A stretch of 13,107 nt of DNA from JBFWWW01 sp050245975 (GCA_050245975.1 JBFWWW010000107.1:1-13107); one strand, 5' to 3'; positions 1 through 6,930 are shown, counted from the first letter of the stretch. Numbers and translations are program-made. Notes: generated by a model from the sequence alone, not told the origin.

Positions 1-1217
1 TGGCGAGCCTCGTCATGGTCGTGCTGGCCCTGGCGCCGGGCCTGCCCTTCCTGCCCTTCGCCACGCTCGGCGCGACCATGGCATTCGTCGCCTATATCAT
101 CCCCAAGCGCCGCGCGGAAGTGCGCGCGGCCGCGGAGGCGCATGCGCAGGCCGCCGCGCAGGCCGCCGACGAGGAAGCGCGCACGTCGGTCAAGGAACAG
201 CTGCGCGCCGTCGAGATCGAGCTGTGCCTCGGCAAGCAGCTGTCGAGCACGCTGCTACCCTCGCACAACGAGCTGGCGCAGCGCGTCAGCAAGATGCGCC
301 GCAGCTTCGCGCGCCAGTACGGCTTCGTCGTCCCCGACATCAAGCTCACCGACGACCTGACGATCCCGCCCAAGAGCTACCAGATCAAGATTCACGGCAC
401 GGTCGTCGCCGGCGAGGAGCTGCGGCTCGGCGACGTGCTGGTCATCACGGGCGACGGGCCGATGCCGGACGTGCCGGGCGAGGAGGCGCGCGAGCCGGCG
501 TTCGGCATGAAGGCCATGTGGGTGTCGGAGGCGTTCGTCAATACCGTCACGCGCGAAGGCTTCAAGCCGGTCGACAACATGTCGGTCCTGCTCACGCACC
601 TGCGCGAGGTGATCCGCAACAACCTGTCGCAGCTCCTGTCCTACAAGGACATGCGCGCGCTGCTCGATCGCCTGGAGCCGGAATACCGCCGCCTGCTGGA
701 CGAGATCGTGCCCTCGCAGCTCTCCTATTCGGGGCTGCAGGCCGTGCTCAAGCTGCTGCTGGCCGAGCGCATCTCGATCCGCAACCTGCATCTCATCCTG
801 GAGGCGATCGCCGAGGTGGCGCCGCACGTCCGCCGCGCCGAGCAGCTCGCCGAGCACGTGCGCATGCGCATGGCGCAGCAGATCTGCGGCGACCTGTCGG
901 ACGGCGGCGTGCTGAAAGTGCTGCGTCTCGGCAACCGCTGGGACATGGCCTTCCATCAGGCGCTGAAGCGCGACGCCAAGGGCGAGGTGATCGAGTTCGA
1001 CATCGACCCGCGGCTCATCGAGCAGTTCGGCGCCGAGGCGAGCAAGGTCATCCGCGCACACATGGAGCAGGGGCACCAGTTCGTGCTCGTGGTCGCGCCG
1101 GACGCGCGGCCCTATGTGCGCATGGTGACGGAGCGCCTGTTCGCGACGCTGCCGGTGCTGTCGCATCTCGAGATCGCGCGCGGCGTCCAGATCAAGGCGC
1201 TCGGGGCCATTTCGTGA
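1..1217 (+). CDS. flhA: FlhA, flagellar export gate protein, C-terminal part (5' end outside window)
   Basis: The reading frame is open from the window edge (first full codon at base 3) to TGA at 1215-1217, giving 404 residues. FlhA is usually about 690-700 residues, so the N-terminal membrane portion is mostly missing. What remains starts with a last transmembrane helix (ALAPGLPFLPFATLGATMAF and onward to AYIIPKRR). An alanine-rich linker follows, then the large cytoplasmic domain, with family-typical stretches VNTVTREGFKPVDNMSVLLT, LLDEIVPSQLSYSGLQAVLK and ISIRNLHLILEAIAEVAPHV. FlhA is known to form the nonameric ring of the flagellar type III export gate that docks chaperone-substrate complexes and FliI/FliJ. 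It overlaps fliR by 4 bases, implying translational coupling. The paralogue class of virulence T3SS proteins (SctV) is less likely given the purely flagellar neighbours. Confidence 0.97.
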   Translation, partial: ASLVMVVLALAPGLPFLPFATLGATMAFVAYIIPKRRAEVRAAAEAHAQAAAQAADEEARTSVKEQLRAVEIELCLGKQLSSTLLPSHNELAQRVSKMRRSFARQYGFVVPDIKLTDDLTIPPKSYQIKIHGTVVAGEELRLGDVLVITGDGPMPDVPGEEAREPAFGMKAMWVSEAFVNTVTREGFKPVDNMSVLLTHLREVIRNNLSQLLSYKDMRALLDRLEPEYRRLLDEIVPSQLSYSGLQAVLKLLLAERISIRNLHLILEAIAEVAPHVRRAEQLAEHVRMRMAQQICGDLSDGGVLKVLRLGNRWDMAFHQALKRDAKGEVIEFDIDPRLIEQFGAEASKVIRAHMEQGHQFVLVVAPDARPYVRMVTERLFATLPVLSHLEIARGVQIKALGAIS

Positions 1218-1969
1218 CGGCGCTGACGCCGGATACCGTGCTGCTCGTCTTTGTCCTGTTCTGCCGCATCGGCGGCTGCCTGATGTTCATGCCCGGATTC
1301 TCCAGCCCGCGCGTGCCGGTGCAGGTGCGGCTGTTTCTCGCCGTCGCCATCACGCTCGCGCTGGCGCCCGTCGTCGTGCCGACACTGCAGTCGTCGGTGC
1401 GACAGATGGGGGCCGGCGCGCTGGCGCCGGTCATCATCTCCGAGACGCTTACCGGATCGCTGATCGGCCTGATGGGGCGGTTTTTCTATCTCGCGTTGCA
1501 ATTCATGGGCACATCGCTCGCCGCGTTCATAGGTATCGGCAACACGCCCGGCGCGCCGATCGAGGACAACGAGCCGCTGCCGGCCGTCGGCACGCTCATC
1601 ACCATGACGGCGACCGTCATGCTGTTCCTCGCCGACCAGCACTGGGAGGTGCTGCGCGCGCTCGTCGCGTCCTATGGCGTGCTGCCGGTCACCGAGCCGT
1701 TCTCGGCCGCGTTCGGGACGACGCGGCTCACGCAATCGGCGGCCGACGCGTTCCTGCTGGCGCTGCAGATCTCGAGCCCCTTCGTCGTCTACAGCATCAT
1801 CATCAACCTGCTGTTCGGCATCATGAACAAGCTGACGCCGCAGATCCCGGTGTATTTCATCTCGCTGCCGTTCGTGGTCGCCGGCGGCATGGCCGTCCTC
1901 TATTTCACGGCCGGCGAGATGCTGTCGCTCTTCATCTCGGGCTTCACCGCGTGGCTGGCGAGGGGGTAG
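1214..1969 (+). CDS. fliR: FliR, flagellar export gate membrane protein
   Basis: This 251-residue protein starts with GTG at 1214, inside the flhA stop (GTGA overlap). I chose that start because the first residues, MTALTPDTVLLVFVLFCRIG, match the usual FliR N-terminus and the length fits the family (about 250-260). It is strongly hydrophobic with about six membrane segments. Recognisable stretches are RVPVQVRLFLAVAITLALAP, GRFFYLALQFMGTSLAAFIG and LLFGIMNKLTPQIPVYFISL, the last being a conserved FliR/SctT motif near the C-terminus. FliR assembles with FliP and FliQ into the helical export-gate core in the inner membrane. FliP and FliQ are not in this window. The frame continues far upstream of 1214, but that part lies antiphase inside flhA and looks like a non-coding shadow. 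Confidence 0.96.
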   Translation: MTALTPDTVLLVFVLFCRIGGCLMFMPGFSSPRVPVQVRLFLAVAITLALAPVVVPTLQSSVRQMGAGALAPVIISETLTGSLIGLMGRFFYLALQFMGTSLAAFIGIGNTPGAPIEDNEPLPAVGTLITMTATVMLFLADQHWEVLRALVASYGVLPVTEPFSAAFGTTRLTQSAADAFLLALQISSPFVVYSIIINLLFGIMNKLTPQIPVYFISLPFVVAGGMAVLYFTAGEMLSLFISGFTAWLARG

Positions 1970-1973
1970 CCCA

Positions 1974-2378
1974 ATGACGGCGCGCACGCGCAAGGTCGAG
2001 CGCATCCATTCCGTCCTGCGGCAGATGGAAAAGCTGCAGCAGCGCAAGGTCGCGCTGATCGAGCGCCGCTGCGCGGAGAACCAGGCCGAGCAGGAAGCGC
2101 TGATCCGGGCGCTCAACGAGGATCATGCGCTGCACGGCCTGTTCATCGACACCACGGCCCGCCGGCTGCGCTCGCTGGCGGAGGCCGGCGCGCGGCTCGT
2201 GCGCGAGCGCGAGATCGAGCAGCGCCGTCTGATCGCGCAGGCGGCCCGCGCCCGTGCCGCCGGCAATCTCGCCGCGGACGTGGCCGAGGAGGCGCGGCGG
2301 GCGGCCGAGCAGGCCGACCTGCGCGAGGTCATCGAGCGTGTTTCGGTGCCTTCCCGCAGACGCGCAAGCCCCCCGTAA
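1974..2378 (+). CDS. Coiled-coil protein, possible FliJ-like export accessory
   Basis: This 134-residue protein is made almost entirely of charged helix, with heptad-like Leu/Ala spacing from about residue 8 to 124 (for example VLRQMEKLQQRKVALIERRC and LREVIERVSV). It has no signal peptide and no membrane segment. The ATG at 1974 is preceded by an AGGGGG ribosome binding site that overlaps the end of fliR, and the gap to fliR is 4 bases. Size, composition and context fit FliJ, the roughly 147-residue coiled-coil stalk of the FliI ATPase. No fliJ sits in its usual place after fliI here, because fliI faces a converging gene. This is inference: coiled coils align loosely, and it could instead be a FliH fragment-like or lineage-specific export helper. 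Confidence 0.55.
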   Translation: MTARTRKVERIHSVLRQMEKLQQRKVALIERRCAENQAEQEALIRALNEDHALHGLFIDTTARRLRSLAEAGARLVREREIEQRRLIAQAARARAAGNLAADVAEEARRAAEQADLREVIERVSVPSRRRASPP

Positions 2379-2398
2379 GTTTGTTGCGCGATGGTGTG

Positions 2399-2423
2399 AC
2401 GGATACGGACAAAACACGGATAC
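2399..2423 (+). repeat. Pair of 8-bp direct repeats in front of the rod-binding gene
   Basis: ACGGATAC occurs at 2399-2406 and again at 2416-2423, 17 bases apart start to start. The pair lies in the 49-base gap between the coiled-coil gene and the TTG start at 2428, and the gap is visibly less GC-rich than its surroundings. The GGA of the second copy is the only ribosome-binding-like element near that start. The repeats could be chance or a small regulatory site. Confidence 0.35.
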
Positions 2424-2427
2424 TCAC

Positions 2428-2850
2428 TTGGCTTCTCCATTCGCTCTCGATCCCCTCGCCCGCACCGCGGCGACCACCACGGTCGCCCGCGCGCAGACGG
2501 CGCAGGCGCAGACTGCCCAGGCGGCTGCGGGTGCGGCTACGGGCGCGCCCAAGCGCAAGGCGGAGGCGTTCCGGCAGTTCGAGTCGTTCGTTCTGCAGAG
2601 CTTCATCCAGGACATGCTGCCCAAGAACGCCGAGAACGTGTTCGGCAAGGGCACGGCCGGCGAAATCTGGAAGTCCATGCTGGCCGAAAAGCTTGCGGGT
2701 CAGATCAGCGCCGGGGGCGGCATCGGCATCGCGCGCCAGCTGGCCGCCAGGGATGCACTCGCCGCCACGACGCCACCTGCGGCACCCACTCCCGCGGCCG
2801 CCGCACCTGCGGCCGCTGCCGCCACCAAAGCGAATTCCGATCGGAGCTGA
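2428..2850 (+). CDS. Rod-binding protein, single-domain FlgJ-like
   Basis: This 140-residue protein carries the FlgJ N-terminal rod-binding domain at about residues 46-112. The run FRQFESFVLQSFIQDMLPKN is followed by FGKGTAGEIWKSMLAEKLA and GGGIGIARQL, which match the family pattern. It has no C-terminal muramidase domain, unlike enterobacterial FlgJ of about 313 residues, which is usual in alphaproteobacteria. The C-terminus is a low-complexity Ala/Pro tail (residues 110-134). The start is TTG at 2428. No ATG or GTG is in frame between the preceding stop and the domain, and earlier in-frame starts would overlap the coiled-coil gene by more than 100 bases. The protein probably helps rod polymerisation in the periplasm, recruiting a separate peptidoglycan hydrolase. 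Family assignment is firm; the exact start is less so. Confidence 0.85.
   Translation: MASPFALDPLARTAATTTVARAQTAQAQTAQAAAGAATGAPKRKAEAFRQFESFVLQSFIQDMLPKNAENVFGKGTAGEIWKSMLAEKLAGQISAGGGIGIARQLAARDALAATTPPAAPTPAAAAPAAAAATKANSDRS
2491..2520 (+). repeat. 15-bp tandem repeat, two copies, coding for AQTAQ
   Basis: Units 2491-2505 and 2506-2520 differ at 2 of 15 positions and encode AQTAQ-AQTAQ in the N-terminal linker of the rod-binding protein. This in-frame low-complexity expansion lies in a region that is probably disordered, so copy-number change would be tolerated. Confidence 0.6.
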
Positions 2851-2853
2851 CCC

Positions 2854-3312
2854 ATGCTGATGAATGCGCTCGCCGCCTATGACGTGGGCCCGCCGGCAGC
2901 ACTGTCGACCGACAAGGCTGCGCAGCGCGGCGCGCAGATGCGGCCCGACGATCCGGCCGCCGCGCAGGCCGTGGAGAAGGCGATCGCACGGCTCGAGGAC
3001 GTGCTCGATCAGGAGACCACCGCGCTGCGTGCGCGCGGCGCCATCGACCTCAAGTCCTTCAACAACCGCAAGAGCCACGGCCTGCTCGATCTGAGCCGCG
3101 CGTTGCGGGTGTACGAGGGCACCGAGCCCGACGCTCTCCTGCGTGCCCGGCTCTCGGGCCTGCGGCAAAAGCTCGAAGAGAACCGCCGCGTGCTCAAGAT
3201 TCACCTCGATGCCGTGCGCGAGATCGCCGCCGTCATCGCCGACGCGATCCGCGAGGCCGAATCCGACGGCACGTACACGGCCGGTATACGCTCCGAGGCG
3301 CCGCGCACATGA
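2854..3312 (+). CDS. FlgN-like flagellar export chaperone
   Basis: This 152-residue, mostly helical protein has no membrane segment. The central pattern, about residues 47-84 (LEDVLDQETTALRARGAIDL, then FNNRKSHGLLDLSRAL), fits the FlgN family signature of an E-x-x-aL pair, a short GD/AID turn and an N-x-K-x-x-LL helix. A second helix pair covers residues 92-136. FlgN is a cytoplasmic chaperone for the hook-filament junction proteins FlgK and FlgL, and it docks on FlhA, which is encoded in the same block. The start is ATG at 2854, with GGAG at 2843-2846; an in-frame ATG at 2860 is a possible alternative. The gene follows the rod-binding gene by 3 bases and overlaps the next gene by 4. I recognise the pattern rather than a full family match, so another small helical flagellar chaperone is possible. 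Confidence 0.6.
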   Translation: MLMNALAAYDVGPPAALSTDKAAQRGAQMRPDDPAAAQAVEKAIARLEDVLDQETTALRARGAIDLKSFNNRKSHGLLDLSRALRVYEGTEPDALLRARLSGLRQKLEENRRVLKIHLDAVREIAAVIADAIREAESDGTYTAGIRSEAPRT

Positions 3313-3794
3313 TCCGCATCGTCATCGCCGGCCTGTGGATCTGCCTCGTGACGGTGGCGTCGAGCTATGCGGCGATAACGTGGAAGGGCGCCAAGTCGGC
3401 GGAAGCGGCCACGCAGGCCGAGCCGGAGAAATTCTTCGGCGGGCTGGAGCAGGTGAAGACGCGCGTGTTGAGCGTGCCCGTGGTGGCCGACGGCGCCATT
3501 CAGGGCTACATCGTCGCCCAGTTCTCGTTCATGGTCGGGTCGAAGATCCTGAAGCAGCTGTCCATCAAGCCCGAGGCCGTGCTGCTCGACGAGGCGTTTC
3601 GCACGCTCTACGCCGGCGAGCTGGTCGATTTCCGCAAGCTCAAGAAACTCGATCTGACGGCGCTGTCGGCCCAGCTGACGGAGAACGTCAACAAGCGCTT
3701 CGGCGCGCCGTTCGTGCAGGACGTGATGATCCACGACTTGAATTTCGTGGCCAAGAGCGAGGCGCGCGGCGCCACCGAAAAAGACACGAGCTGA
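3309..3794 (+). CDS. Membrane-anchored FliL-like flagellar protein
   Basis: This 161-residue protein has one N-terminal transmembrane helix or uncleaved signal (residues 2-23, IRIVIAGLWICLVTVASSYA), then a short variable linker and a soluble domain at about residues 50-148. The order in that domain resembles the periplasmic domain of FliL: a strand pair (LSVPVVADGAIQGYIVAQFS), a helix with R98-TLYAGE, then LTENVNKRFG and a final strand QDVMIHDLNF. FliL proteins surround the stator and support torque. The ATG at 3309 overlaps the FlgN-like stop (ATGA), so the gene is cotranslated with export genes. It ends 28 bases before the converging fliI stop. I infer FliL-likeness from architecture only; a conserved rhizobial flagellar protein of unknown role would fit equally well. 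Confidence 0.5.
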   Translation: MIRIVIAGLWICLVTVASSYAAITWKGAKSAEAATQAEPEKFFGGLEQVKTRVLSVPVVADGAIQGYIVAQFSFMVGSKILKQLSIKPEAVLLDEAFRTLYAGELVDFRKLKKLDLTALSAQLTENVNKRFGAPFVQDVMIHDLNFVAKSEARGATEKDTS

Positions 3795-3813
3795 GCGAAA
3801 GTCAAAACCGCGT

Positions 3814-3835
3814 GCCGGCGGGTCAGGCTGCCGGC
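3814..3835 (-). terminator. Weak hairpin at the fliI 3' end in the convergent junction
   Basis: GCCGGC at 3814-3819 and again at 3830-3835 can pair around a 10-base loop. Read on the minus strand, the stem is followed after about five bases by GTTTT, giving a poor rho-independent terminator for fliI. The stem overlaps the last codons of fliI. It lies in the 28-base gap between two converging genes, where a terminator is expected. The T-run is short, so the call is tentative. Confidence 0.35.
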
Positions 3836-5208
3836 GCCGGCGGGGCAAGCGCTCGCGCCACGTCCTGGAATGCGTCCGCGCTCGCCGGCTCGTCGGGGGA
3901 CTGGCGCATCGCCTGATAGAGCTTGGGCACCAGCTCGATGGCCTTGTCGAGCTCCGGATCGGCGCCGCGCTGATAGCCGCCCATCAGCCGCAGATCGCGC
4001 GTGTCCTCGAATTGCGCGATCATGGCGCGGAATTTCGCGACCAGCTTCACCTGGTCGGGCGACCAGACGGCGTGCGACAGCCGCGACACCGACGACAGCG
4101 GGTTGACGGCGGGATAGCGCCCCTGGTCCGCCAGCGCGCGGTCGAGCACCACATGACCGTCGAGCGTGCCGCGGATGGCGTCCGCGACGGGGTCGTTGTG
4201 GTCGTCGCCATCGACCAGCACCGAGAAGATGCCGGTGATGGAGCCGGCCTTGGCGTCCGGCCCTTCCGCGCCCGGCCCGGCCCGCTCGAGCAGCTTCGGC
4301 AGGTCGCTGAAGACGCTCGGCGGATAGCCGCGCGCCACCGGTGCCTCGCCCGCCGCCAGCGCCACGTCGCGCGCGGCATGCGCATAGCGCGTCACCGAAT
4401 CGATGATGAGCAGAACCGTCTCGCCGCAGTCGCGGAAGTGCTCGGCGATGCTCATGGCGGTCTTGGGCGCCAGGCGGCGCATCATCGGGCTTTCGTCGCC
4501 GGTCGAAACCACCGCGACGGCGCGTGAACGGTCGGCCCCGAGCGCGTCTTCCATGAACTCGCGCACCTCGCGGCCGCGCTCGCCGACCAGCGCGATGACG
4601 ACGGTGTCGAAGCCGCGCGCCCGCGCCAGCATGGCGAGGAGGGTCGATTTGCCGATGCCGGAGCCGGCGAAGATGCCGATGCGCTGGCCGGCGCAGAGCG
4701 GCGTGAAGAGATCGATCACCCGCACGCCGGTGCGCAGCGGCTGGCGCACGCGCTGGCGGCGCATGGGCGGCGGCGGTTCGCGGTCGGTGGAGACGGCGGT
4801 CGCCCCCTGCAGGAGAGGTGCGCCGCCGTCGATCGGCATGCCGAGCGCGTTGATGATGCGCCCCTTCCAGGTGACGTGGGGGCGCAGGGCCGGGGGACAC
4901 TGGCGCCAGGCGATGCTGCCGAGCCCCACGCTCCCGACCACGTCGAACGGCTTGACGGTGGCGCCGGCCTCGTCCACCCGCACCACCTCGCCGAGCTGCG
5001 CGCGGTCGCCGGTCGCGATGCTGACGCAGTCGCCGAGCTTCAGGACGTGCGAAAGCCCCGACACGCGGCAATAGGAGGGAGCAACCTCCGTGACGACGCC
5101 ACCGGCGGCGATCTTGGGGACCTGCAGCGTCGCATTGGCCACGGCCTGGGCGAGCCGCTCCATGGCGTGGGGGCGCGGTGGGCAGGCGGCGGCCGCGCGG
5201 CCGCTCAT
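3823..5208 (-). CDS. fliI: FliI, flagellar export ATPase
   Basis: This 461-residue protein matches FliI in length (about 440-460) and domain order. An N-terminal beta-barrel spans about residues 25-100 and the RecA-like ATPase core about 155-390. The core has Walker A AGSGIGKST at 181-189 (K187), the catalytic-glutamate motif GERGREVREF at 209-218, Walker B LLIIDSVTRYA at 266-276, RGYPPSVFSDLPKLLERAG at 293-311, and YPAVNPLSSVSRL at 365-377. A helical C-terminal domain follows. FliI is a hexameric ATPase beneath the FlhA ring that helps release substrates from chaperones. The start at 5208 has GGGGAT just upstream; an internal ATG at 5163 has no ribosome binding site. It is last in the DUF1217-flgF-fliI unit and has no fliJ downstream. 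The flagellar context argues against a virulence-type SctN. Confidence 0.97.
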   Translation of the reverse strand: MSGRAAAACPPRPHAMERLAQAVANATLQVPKIAAGGVVTEVAPSYCRVSGLSHVLKLGDCVSIATGDRAQLGEVVRVDEAGATVKPFDVVGSVGLGSIAWRQCPPALRPHVTWKGRIINALGMPIDGGAPLLQGATAVSTDREPPPPMRRQRVRQPLRTGVRVIDLFTPLCAGQRIGIFAGSGIGKSTLLAMLARARGFDTVVIALVGERGREVREFMEDALGADRSRAVAVVSTGDESPMMRRLAPKTAMSIAEHFRDCGETVLLIIDSVTRYAHAARDVALAAGEAPVARGYPPSVFSDLPKLLERAGPGAEGPDAKAGSITGIFSVLVDGDDHNDPVADAIRGTLDGHVVLDRALADQGRYPAVNPLSSVSRLSHAVWSPDQVKLVAKFRAMIAQFEDTRDLRLMGGYQRGADPELDKAIELVPKLYQAMRQSPDEPASADAFQDVARALAPPAPAA

Positions 5209-5242
5209 GGTGCGATCCCCGACGGCGGCACAGCCGCGGCCC

Positions 5243-5971
5243 TCACGAGCCGCTGCCCAGCGTCTTCAGGGCATCGCGCAAGGACGTCTCCGATTCGTTG
5301 AGCGAATTGGTGACGGCGTCGAACGCCCGCGAGACCGAGATCAGCCGCGTGATCTCCATGACGGGGTCGACATTGGCGCGCTCGATGTAACCCTGGTGCA
5401 TGCCGGTCTTGGCGAAGTCGATGACCGGCTGCGCCGGACGGTCGGGGATGACGCCCGCATTGTCCGCGCGCGTCAGCTTGGCCTGCGGATCGATGGAAAA
5501 AAGCCCGATGGCGCCGACCTGGCGGCCGCCCTGGGTGATGGTGCCGTCGTGCGCGATCACCGGCGCGCCGGCGGTGGCATCGAGCTGGATCGGCGCGCCG
5601 CCGACATCGAGCACCGCGCCGCCGGTCAGCGTGCGCAGCTCGCCGGTCTCCGTCATCTGCATGCGGCCGTCGCGCGTGTAGACGCGGCCCGAGCCGGGCG
5701 ACTCGACGGCAAGCCAGGCGTCGCCCTCGACGGCGACATCCAGGGGGCCGTCGGTGCGCACCACCTCGCCCGACTTGCGCGACAGAAACGATTCGCCCGT
5801 CGAGGCGAAGGCGACGGGCTCGCGGGCCGTTTGCGACAGCAGGCTCGAGAACTTCACTTCCTCGGCGCGGAAACCCGCGGTGCTGCTGTTGGCGACGTTG
5901 TTGGCGATGGTGTCGAGGCGTCTCTGCAACGAGAGCTGCGCCGACAGCGCAACATAGAGACCTGTCTGCAT
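5243..5971 (-). CDS. flgF: FlgF, proximal rod protein
   Basis: This 242-residue protein opens with MQTGLYVALSAQLSLQRRLD and the rod/hook signature DTIANNVANSSTAGFRAEEV (about residues 20-39). A central beta domain (DGPLDVAVEGDAWLAV, YTRDGRMQM) and the conserved C-terminal helix ANVDPVMEITRLISVSRAF follow. The length fits FlgF (about 240-250). FlgG is similar but larger (about 260), and it starts separately at 13058, so this gene is FlgF. FlgF is exported unprocessed through the flagellar type III apparatus and forms part of the proximal rod in the periplasm. The ATG at 5971 lies 4 bases after the DUF1217 stop. Its ribosome binding site, GGAGGG at 5982-5987, sits inside the end of that gene, suggesting coupled translation. 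Confidence 0.95.
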   Translation of the reverse strand: MQTGLYVALSAQLSLQRRLDTIANNVANSSTAGFRAEEVKFSSLLSQTAREPVAFASTGESFLSRKSGEVVRTDGPLDVAVEGDAWLAVESPGSGRVYTRDGRMQMTETGELRTLTGGAVLDVGGAPIQLDATAGAPVIAHDGTITQGGRQVGAIGLFSIDPQAKLTRADNAGVIPDRPAQPVIDFAKTGMHQGYIERANVDPVMEITRLISVSRAFDAVTNSLNESETSLRDALKTLGSGS

Positions 5972-5975
5972 GGGA

Positions 5976-6758
5976 TCAGGACCCTCCGAGCCGCAGGTTC
6001 TGCAGCGAGGTCAGCAGGTCCATGCCGATGGCGCCGGTGCTGCCCTGACCGATGATGATGCTCGGCACGGCGGCTGGTTGCGAAGGATTGGCGATCTCCC
6101 ACAGGCTGGTGAATTTCTGCAGGAGTTTGTCGACCTTGGCGGGATCCTGGAGGTCGGTGATGTCGAACTTGGACTTGATGATGTCGGCCTGCTTGTCGAT
6201 GTCGAGGTTAGACAGCGAGGCCGGCAGCCCGAGCACGGTCTGGGCGACCTTCAGGATGGCGGGGTCGGCCAGGATGCCGTAGGCGCTCGTGACGCTCGAG
6301 GCCTTGCGCTGGAAGTAGAGCGCGAGGCGCACGCCGTCGTTGTCCTTGCCGGCATCCTCTTCAACGACTTGCCGGACATAGCGGTCGACGGTCCCCTGCT
6401 GCGTACGGTCGAAGGCCGTCGTCGCGGTTCCGTAGCGCTGAAAGTTGAACGCGGTCGCGAAGTCCGTGTAGCGCTGATCGGCCAAGGTGTTGGCGAAACT
6501 GCTCTTGTCGTCGATGCCCTCTTTCAGGACCTTGCGGATGAGCGCCTTGGCATAGCTCATGTCCTCCAGTCCGAAGGCCTTCATGGCATATGTGAACAAC
6601 CGCTTGTCATCGAGGAAGTCGTCGATCGAGGTCACCTTGCCGATATTGGCGAGGTAATACTCGGTCTCGCGCGCGACCATGGGCTGCTTGGCGGCCGCAT
6701 CGAGCGTGCGCGTCAGGTTCTTCGTGATGACGTTGTAGCTTGCCGACGTCGTGAGCAC
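5976..6758 (-). CDS. DUF1217 flagellar-cluster protein
   Basis: This 260-residue protein is of the DUF1217 type found in rhizobial flagellar gene clusters. It has no signal peptide or membrane helix and is mostly helical. Recognisable blocks are SYNVITKNLTRTLDAAAKQP (residues 7-26), ARETEYYLANIGKVTSIDDF (29-48), LFTYAMKAFGLEDMSYAKAL (54-73), a later ADQRYTDFATAFNFQRYG, and a C-terminal SLTSLQNL-like end shared loosely with secreted flagellar proteins. I chose GTG at 6758 rather than the longer frame starting at 6878. A good ribosome binding site (GAGGA, 5 bases upstream) precedes it, the family N-terminus begins here, and the 40 extra residues look non-coding. It is cotranscribed with flgF. 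Its function is not established; a structural or export role near the rod is an inference. Confidence 0.85.
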   Translation of the reverse strand: MLTTSASYNVITKNLTRTLDAAAKQPMVARETEYYLANIGKVTSIDDFLDDKRLFTYAMKAFGLEDMSYAKALIRKVLKEGIDDKSSFANTLADQRYTDFATAFNFQRYGTATTAFDRTQQGTVDRYVRQVVEEDAGKDNDGVRLALYFQRKASSVTSAYGILADPAILKVAQTVLGLPASLSNLDIDKQADIIKSKFDITDLQDPAKVDKLLQKFTSLWEIANPSQPAAVPSIIIGQGSTGAIGMDLLTSLQNLRLGGS

Positions 6759-6930
6759 GGCGATCCTCAGCTGCTGACAGTGCTGCAGAAATGACGCAGC
6801 GACCTTGCCCGTGGCTGACTTGGCGCGGTTCGGCCTCCCGCTCGGGCCGGGACCAGCCCATCCGTCAGGCTCACGCAAGCCAACGCCGGTTACAGATCGC
6901 TATTGCGGTGAACCACACGGGGGTAGCCGG
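6759..6930. promoter_or_regulatory. Divergent intergenic region between the DUF1217 gene and motA
   Basis: These 172 bases separate two divergent starts (GTG at 6758 on the minus strand, GTG at 6931 on the plus strand), so promoters in both directions are expected here by position. I could not identify a convincing sigma-28, sigma-54 or sigma-70 promoter by eye. A small inverted repeat, CGGCC at 6831-6835 with GGCCG at 6845-6849, lies near the middle. The motA-proximal part (about 6880-6915) is less GC-rich than its surroundings. Confidence 0.5.
6764..6769 (-). promoter_or_regulatory. Ribosome binding site deciding the DUF1217 start
   Basis: On the minus strand this reads TGAGGA, five bases ahead of GTG at 6758. 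It is the best Shine-Dalgarno match near any candidate start of this gene, and it supports the 260-residue product over the 300-residue extension. Confidence 0.7.

Noticed and set aside
224..1213. Long upstream extension of the fliR frame through flhA
   Set aside because: It is out of phase inside flhA with an Arg/Ala/His-rich product. The FliR N-terminus clearly begins at GTG 1214.
2761..2826. GCC/GCG-rich stretch considered as a repeat array or hairpin
   Set aside because: It is explained by the Ala/Pro-rich tail of the rod-binding protein and is too irregular to be a structured repeat.
5225..5237. 5-bp stem with 3-base loop (GCGGC-ACA-GCCGC) between flgF and fliI
   Set aside because: Such short GC stems are common by chance at this base composition, and there is no T-run.
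5090..6055. Open frame on the plus strand opposite flgF and the fliI start
   Set aside because: Antisense to flgF and fliI with no start signal or family features; a high-GC shadow.
6759..6878. 40-residue N-terminal extension of the DUF1217 protein
   Set aside because: The composition is unlike the family, there is no good ribosome binding site at 6878, and a strong site precedes GTG at 6758.
6805..6930. 42-residue extension of MotA
   Set aside because: It would shift R90, E98, P173 and P222 off their usual numbers and would precede the first MotA membrane helix with Arg/Pro-rich sequence.
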